Source: Desarmillaria ectypa (taxonomy: Eukaryota > Basidiomycota > Agaricomycetes > Agaricales > Physalacriaceae). Taken from it: DNA of 64,000 bases. Position numbers and translations under genes: made by a program. The notes beneath the pieces were generated by a model. That model saw nothing but the letters and a program-made list of their open reading frames with translations. It did no database searches and was not told the DNA's origin. Location: the NCBI GenBank assembly GCA_030407005.1, contig JAUDYN010000003.1:372001-436000 (forward strand). Reading direction: 5' to 3'. Position 1 is the first letter of the stretch. Each line of letters begins with the position of its first letter. Below, one piece after another: positions 59,215 through 64,000 of this stretch.

Positions 59215-59611
59215 TGTTACAATTTTTCCATTATCTGATCTTATTTTGTTATATCCATGACACCATCCATCTTATCTCAACTAGTATCAACATATTCACT
59301 GATGACCACCTCATTTCCTGACAATTGATACCCTAGTTCACTCTTATTTGTCCATGATCCATCCAACTTACACACTGTTCCCTCATGGACAATACTGCTT
59401 CATCTATTAATAATGCTGTACTTTCAGTATATAAGTAGAGTAGCTCTCATCATTGTACTCTACCTTTTGACTAAATTAGATTCATATACCTTCTACTCAC
59501 ACTATACTAAAGACCGAGCCTTACCTCTCATTAATGGGTGATTGTCTGAATGCGAGACAGCCTAGAGAGAAGCTCACATCTCAAGTCACATGTATAGACA
59601 AGGTCCTAACA
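59215..59611 (+). repeat. 3' LTR of copy K
   Basis: 397 bp, preceded by AACAAGAGGGTAA and followed by the TTTTA duplication. Confidence 0.95.
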
Positions 59612-60069
59612 TTTTATCCTTCTAATGACAATCAGGATGATTATCTTAATGAGAGGATAATATTATAGCTTTATTCTTTTCTCTTATTTTTCTCCTTTAT
59701 CTTATTCTTAACTTATATGTATTATATCAAAACACATGTCTTAATAGCACAACTATAACATGATACTTTAGCATGTAGTAGCCACACTATAGTGATGCTA
59801 TAACTTATAGATACTAAGCTATAGCATTATATCTACTTATTATTAGATCTTGGACCCAGTAACTATTTAAGTAGCACCTGTACTAGCTCAAAGCCTCAGG
59901 CTTTGAGTTAAAGTTTAACTCATCAAACTTACTCACAATCTCCCTGCTTCTTGACTAAGAACTCAGTTGGTGTCTTTAGACTCTAGATAGACTTCTATCA
60001 AGTAAACATCTGAATGCAAGATAGCTCCTTGATCAATCAATCTTAGCTAGTATAAGTTCATCACTAACA
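59612..60069 (+). mobile_element. 3' end and LTR of the element that hosts copy K
   Basis: 59617-59660 ends in GAGAGGATAA, a likely polypurine tract, followed by an LTR-like block at 59661-60069 (409 bp) running from TATTATAGC (TG decayed) to CACTAACA. It contains ACTATTTAAGTAGC as a TATA-like box and a GCTTTGAGTTAAAG block reminiscent of the family-3 seed. The LTR family differs from families 1 and 3. Confidence 0.6.
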
Positions 60070-60393
60070 TAAACATGTAGCTTATATTCAGCAGCATGAT
60101 CATTCTTATAGTATTTTCCCATACAATTTTTATCAGTATACCTCAGTCCTCTACTACCATTATTGAGTATAGACTGAGGTACATCTCTTTTCTATATTAC
60201 TTACTTCATAGTACTTACAACTATGTAGATCATTGTTGCTTAACAGATACTAATAAAGTCTTCTACTATCATTATCAAATATAGAATGAGATTATTGTTG
60301 CTCAACAAAATTTATCTACTAAAACGTTCTCCAACACTCCACAGGACTCTAGCCTGCCAAGTAGTCCAATTCACTTGGTAAATACATCTAGCA
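60070..60393. other. AT-rich spacer between repeats and the LIM gene
   Basis: No gene. It holds an imperfect duplication: CTCTACTACCATTATTGAG (about 60149) and CTTCTACTATCATTATCAAA (about 60260), each followed downstream by ATTGTTGCTYAACA. There is also a perfect 10-bp inverted repeat TACCTCAGTC/GACTGAGGTA at 60139-60148 and 60172-60181. The 3' UTR of the LIM gene should lie in the last part. Confidence 0.5.
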
Positions 60394-62749
60394 CTACACT
60401 TCATTTCTCAAAATAACACTAAAACAAGTCTCACACCAAGCCTTCTTATCCCTCTCAAAAAATGTGCCCTCATCAAATGGCTGCTCGCAGCCTTCACATC
60501 TAAAACAGCCCCAGCACCATTTGCGGCCCATAGCCTCAACAGCCCCCTCATCCCACTCCCTGATACTTTTTTTGCACCGAGAGCATTTGGGCATACGCAA
60601 TCGAACATGGCAGGCTTCGCAATATGCATACCCTTTGTAGACCATAAACTCTGAAGTCTGAGTATCCGCTGAAAAGGAGCGCTCACCCCCGAGGCCTGGA
60701 AAAGGGTCAACAAAACATGATGTTGAGTTAACTGAACCTACTCGCCTCCGCTAGCAGATAGAAATGGATCACCACACTCTGCGCAAAAGAAGTGCTGTGG
60801 GTGATATGTGCGCTTGCCTCCCAGTGCAGAATCATCCAGCGATATAAAATGTTCTTCGATGATTGGTGTATGACAGTGGGAACATTTCGGAGCAAAAGTC
60901 TGAAGAGAACATTAGAAAGACGACTTGTGAAGACCTGCTGACTGACCTCATAAAAGTCTAGATGGCAATACATCTTCCCATCTCGTTCATATGAGCTGAC
61001 ATGCTCCAAAAGTTCGCTGCAAATAGCGCACTTGAAGCATTCAGGATGCCAGCGCAATCCTCCCCTTTTATCACTGTTGGATGCGGTAACCAGCCGTCCA
61101 ATGATTGGCAGTTTACAACCGGCACACGAAAGCTTACTTCGGGGAACTGTCGGAAGCTTTGAAGCAGTGGTAGAAACGTTCGTCGTCTGTCGAGCAGGAG
61201 GCGGGGCATTTACACTTATTGAAGGGGTCCTGTCGCCGTCATCACCAGGAATGATGATCTGCGGAGGTGGGGGTGCTCCTCCAATTGTTATGGAGGGCGG
61301 GGAAGAACCCAAATTTATCGAAGGTGGCGATGACTTTCCGTTGATTGAAGGACTCCGACCACGAGGTTCATCTTCGCCTGGAAGAACAATCTTCGGTAGG
61401 GCGGGCGAATCATCCGGTAGCACAATTTGGGGAGCAGCCTGTGATTCTGGAAGGACAATCTTTGGGGCCTTTACCTTTGAAGGAGCAGATTCCTTGGCTG
61501 AGAAATCACTACCGCCGCTACCACTCCCACTGCGACTAGTACGCATAATTCGTGGCCCGCCTCGTCGACCGGCAACAGAAACCGGTGGTGGTTCATCCAA
61601 ATCAATGTCAAGAGCGAGTTTTGGTTTAGGTCGGGTTGGAGAGGGATGTCGGATGGGTGTAATACGCGGAGGCTGTGTTTCAGCGGGTGGCAAAGGGGAT
61701 GTCGTTTGAGATTGAGGAAGGGGGAACTTGGAGGAAGTCCGCGGTGGTAGCTGCGGACGCGTCATTCCTGACGAAGACGTAGAAGGTAGGGGTCGGGTCG
61801 GGGACGTATCATGATGTCGCGTCGGAGAGGACGGGAGAAACGATGGTGTAGACTGTGGCTTCGTGTCCCTCTGCGGCGATGTTGGTAATGGAAACGATTG
61901 GGATTTCGTCGGCGATGACTGACGCGACGATACAGATGGGAGCGGGCGCATCGGTGAACTACTTCTTTGAAGAGGCTTAGTGGGACTGTGGTCGTGTAAC
62001 AGAACAGACGTTGAAGGCAAAGCTCGTGTCGGTGAGCTCCCCTGCGGTGGAGCCGGACTAGGCAATTCTCTCCTACCATTAACCTGCGACTGCACTGGGA
62101 ATACAACGGAAGCTGGTCGGCCGTTGGGGAAGGAAGAAGTCGGAACAGGGCGAGTGGGCGAGGATGATGATGAGGGCGGGACCGACGATGAAGGAGCGGG
62201 AGGACAAGGCAACGACTGTTGGCGTACTGGAGAGGGCGGGAAGGAAGATGTCGGTACCGGCCGACTGGGTGAAAAGGCAATTGGATAAGGCATGCTCTGC
62301 TGTCTGACGGGAGTCGGTGGAGGCGGAGGCTGGGTGTATGAGTATGTCTGGTATGAACTGGGAGATACCGGAGTAGGTGGTGATCTAGTTTGGTATTGTT
62401 GGGCTGACTGGGTTGGAGCCTGGTATACCTGTCCATTCATGGATATCGTCGAAGGGCGCAGCGCTGGAGGATGAGCTGCCGCAAAAGACTGGGATCGTGA
62501 GTGCACAAGTGGCTGTCTCTGGGGCTGATGCATAGAACCACTCTGTTGATATCCAGCCTGTTGGTACCCACTCTGCTGGTATTGTCCTGGAGGTCGAGGC
62601 AACGGACCACCCCAGATATCCATCGCCGCCATCCTCATCGTGAGGCTTTGCTGTCCCGGAGGTAGTACTGGTTGTTGCTGAGGTTGCTGGTTAGTAATCA
62701 CGAATCCATTCGAGGTCGGAGGCTGACGGGGAAGAGGTCTGGATGACAT
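60394..62749 (-). CDS. Paxillin-like protein with three LIM domains
   Basis: 752 aa from three exons on the minus strand: 62749-60947, 60899-60746, 60695-60394. The first ~540 residues are Pro/Ser-rich and look disordered, with repeated SSPTRPLPSTS-like units (many Ser-Pro sites) and repeated KIVLP/QIVLP motifs near 440-520. Three LIM zinc domains follow: LIM1 542-601 (CAGC...WHPECFKCAIC...YCHLD), LIM2 607-682 (CSHC...YHPQHFFCAEC...YCEACH), LIM3 690-744 (CSRC...WCWGCFRCEGC...CETC), where a Cys replaces the usual His. Fungal Pxl1-type proteins of this build act at the contractile ring and polarised growth sites; that role is inferred from the family. I chose ATG 62749 because the upstream in-frame extension runs into the promoter of the divergent gene. 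Codons are CpG-rich, unlike the repeats. Confidence 0.88.
60696..60745 (-). other. GC-AG intron in the LIM gene
   Basis: 50 nt with donor GGAG/GCGAGT and acceptor TTTTCCAG. It is the only donor I found that joins exon 2 (phase 1) to the LIM3 frame. The nearby GTAGGT donor would give phase 2, and no acceptor fits that. Intron 1 (60900-60946, 47 nt) is an ordinary GT-AG intron. Confidence 0.75.
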
Positions 62750-62940
62750 TCTGTAGTGGACGACGAGGGGACGGTTCAAGTTCAAGTATAGTAACCCCTG
62801 CTGACTAATCATGACATCACTCGCGCGTCCTAACCCTAACCCGAAAGCTACAGCCCGCCCTGGTCTGTTAAGGAGATTACACGTGGGCAACCACCAAGTC
62901 TCTTGCCATCGTATCAAACCAACCTTTTCTGTCGCTCGCC
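62750..62940. promoter_or_regulatory. Divergent promoter between the LIM and Rab genes
   Basis: 191 bp between the two start codons. It contains CCTAACCCTAACCC (62829-62842), two units of the fungal telomere repeat, and CACGTG (62880-62885), an E-box core. No clear TATA box. Both elements are candidates for factor binding; nothing here proves use. Confidence 0.5.
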
Positions 62941-63824
62941 ATGCCTCCGCCCCACTACGACTTTCTCATCAAAGTACGTTCTTTCTCTATTCATTTTCTC
63001 TTTCTGACCATCCTTTGCAGCTGCTCCTCATTGGCGACTCTGGTAATTTGCTAAACGAAATAGTAAACGTCGCCATACCTAACAGCTTTTCAGGCGTCGG
63101 CAAATCCTGTCTCCTACTCCGTTTCTGCGACGACCAATGGACTCCTTCCTTTATCACCACCATTGGAATCGATTTCAAGATCCGAACCATTGAACTCGAC
63201 GGCAAGCGCATCAAGCTCCAAATTGTCCGTCGATTCCCTTCTTCATCACGCCATTTCTTATTTCTCTTTTCCATAGTGGGATACTGCAGGACAGGAACGA
63301 TTTAGAACCATAACCACTGCATATTACCGCGGCGCTATGGGTATTCTACTCGTGTACGATGTCACGGACGAGCGGTCTTTCAACAGTGCGTGTCCTTTTT
63401 TTCCGCTCTTCAGTCCCATTATGCACCTAGCCTCCGCAGACATCCGTACTTGGCACGCCAACATCGAGCAGCACGCCTCCGAAGGCGTTAACAAGATTCT
63501 CATCGGCAACAAGTCTGACTGGGTCGACAAGAAAGCTGTCACTGAAGAGCAGGGGCGAGAACTGGCCGATGAATTGGGTGTCAAGTTCATGGAGACCTCC
63601 GCCAAAGTCAATGAAGGCGTTGAAGAGGCCTTTTTCACATTAGCACGGTCAGCCTGTTTGCTTTTCAGCGCCTTTCTACCATCTCATATTTTCCTAGGGA
63701 TATAAAAACCCGTTTGATCGACACACAGGATCAAGGCGGTGATGCCACTGGTGGTCCCTCAACCGGTTCAGTCAGAGTCAACAATCCCTCCGCTAATAGT
63801 ACGACGCAGGGCTGCTGTTCATGA
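62941..63824 (+). CDS. SEC4: Rab8/Sec4-type small GTPase
   Basis: 209 aa from six exons: 62941-62973, 63021-63042, 63094-63224, 63277-63385, 63440-63647, 63698-63824. The five introns are 47-54 nt, all GT-AG. All GTPase motifs are present: GDSGVGKS (16-23), TTIGIDF (40-46, switch I effector region typical of Rab8/Sec4), WDTAGQE (63-69), NKSD (122-125), ETSAK (150-154). The C-terminus ends GCCS, with two cysteines for geranylgeranylation. Sec4/Ypt2 carries secretory vesicles to the exocyst at sites of polarised growth; here that is inferred from the motif set. Its neighbour is a LIM protein also expected at growth or division sites. The start [11 protein letters not shown] matches the family N-terminus. 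I see no frame damage. Confidence 0.96.
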
Positions 63825-64000
63825 TTACCTTGTTACATACCCTATCCGTCGTCTTAATGATGACCACTATCCTGTTTCCATCATTAAATATTCATTCACT
63901 TTAGTGTGGTCTTTTTTTTTTTTTTGTTTCTGTATCAATGGCAAATGGACATAACATTGGATTCATCAAGCTGAAAACAAATCTTCATGTATTACCAGTC
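63825..64000 (+). other. 3' flank of the Rab gene
   Basis: No coding seen. ATTAAATATTC (about 63882) followed by a T-rich run at 63910-63926 may mark the 3' end of the transcript. Confidence 0.4.

Larger units (their letters stand above)
50936..59611 (+). mobile_element. Complete Ty3 family-1 copy K
   Basis: 8676 bp with 397-bp LTRs and a perfect 5-bp duplication TTTTA (50931-50935 and 59612-59616). Contains the micro-ORF, gag, UAG hairpin, putative intron, full pol, and a nested solo LTR (54007-54435). The two LTRs differ at about 21 positions by eye, all transitions, several as CA in one and TG in the other. Confidence 0.97.

Noticed and set aside
1..60069. CRISPR arrays, bacterial-type operons or defence islands
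   Set aside because: No regularly spaced repeats and no prokaryotic gene signals; all repetition is explained by LTR elements.
7190..60069. Many short ORFs of 60-110 codons in the repeat block as host genes
   Set aside because: Those examined are pieces of gag or pol between stops, or antisense or shifted-frame shadows of them.
60698..60743. GTAGGT as the donor of LIM intron 2
   Set aside because: It leaves phase 2, and no acceptor downstream restores the LIM3 frame.
61032..61709. 225-codon plus-strand ORF
   Set aside because: It lies antisense to exon 1 of the LIM gene and mirrors its Pro/Ser-rich codons; no domain or intron evidence.
61762..62436. 224-codon minus-strand ORF rich in Arg and His
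   Set aside because: Out-of-frame shadow of the Pro/Ser-rich exon of the LIM gene.
62750..62917. Upstream extension of the LIM protein (in-frame ATG at 62917)
   Set aside because: The extra 56 residues lack the composition of the protein and would occupy the short promoter of the divergent Rab gene; ATG 62749 is more likely.

Overview
This looks like a nuclear chromosome segment from a basidiomycete fungus, most likely an Agaricomycete. The evidence is the very short introns (47-54 nt) in the two intact genes, a Rab8/Sec4 GTPase and a paxillin-like LIM protein of fungal type, and dense Ty3-type retrotransposons that end in a chromodomain. No host gene is visible in the first ~60 kb; the last 3.6 kb holds two divergent, intact host genes.

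Layout. Positions 1-60069 are a nested graveyard of LTR retrotransposons on both strands. Most belong to one Ty3 chromovirus family (family 1; I name its copies a, b, B, A, C, D, E, G, I, J, K and the solo LTR L). Copy a (1-440, minus) sits in a family-2 gag-protease fragment (441-2265). Copy b (2266-5025, minus) is fused to the gag of a further family (5026-5843). An LTR-like 1.35-kb repeat X follows (5844-7200; second copy at 41060-42413). Copy B (7201-9785 and 15565-16257) is split by the complete copy A (9786-15559, target duplication GATCT). Copy C (16258-23973) has mismatched LTRs and abuts copy D (minus, 23974-27130), then E (27131-30168). A family-3 element H (minus, 30169-35441) and a stray integrase tail follow. 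Copy G (35963-45430) carries X inside pol. Copies I and J (minus, 45431-50439), a family-3 LTR remnant, and the complete copy K (50936-59611, target duplication TTTTA, with solo LTR L inside) finish the repeat block. K sits in the 3' end of another element whose LTR ends at 60069.

How the family-1 element appears to work, reconstructed across copies. The LTR has a TATA box; a 13-14 nt sequence about 33 nt downstream is complementary to the primer-binding site right after the LTR, and the two vary together between copies, which points to Tf1-like self-priming. A ~50-codon micro-ORF with one hydrophobic helix overlaps the gag start. Gag (about 770-840 codons, with a CCHC knuckle) ends at a UAG present in every copy that retains the site. 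The UAG is followed by a 12-bp hairpin with a tRNA T-loop-like loop, then 15 open codons, then a putative 83-89 nt GT-AG intron whose removal joins the gag frame, in phase 0, to pol (protease, RT, RNase H, integrase, chromodomain).

The repeats are decayed mainly by CpG to TpG/CpA transitions, giving many TGA stops, and there is an abrupt return to CpG-rich sequence near 60.4 kb at the host genes. I saw no intact pol or gag gene; three micro-ORFs are still open.
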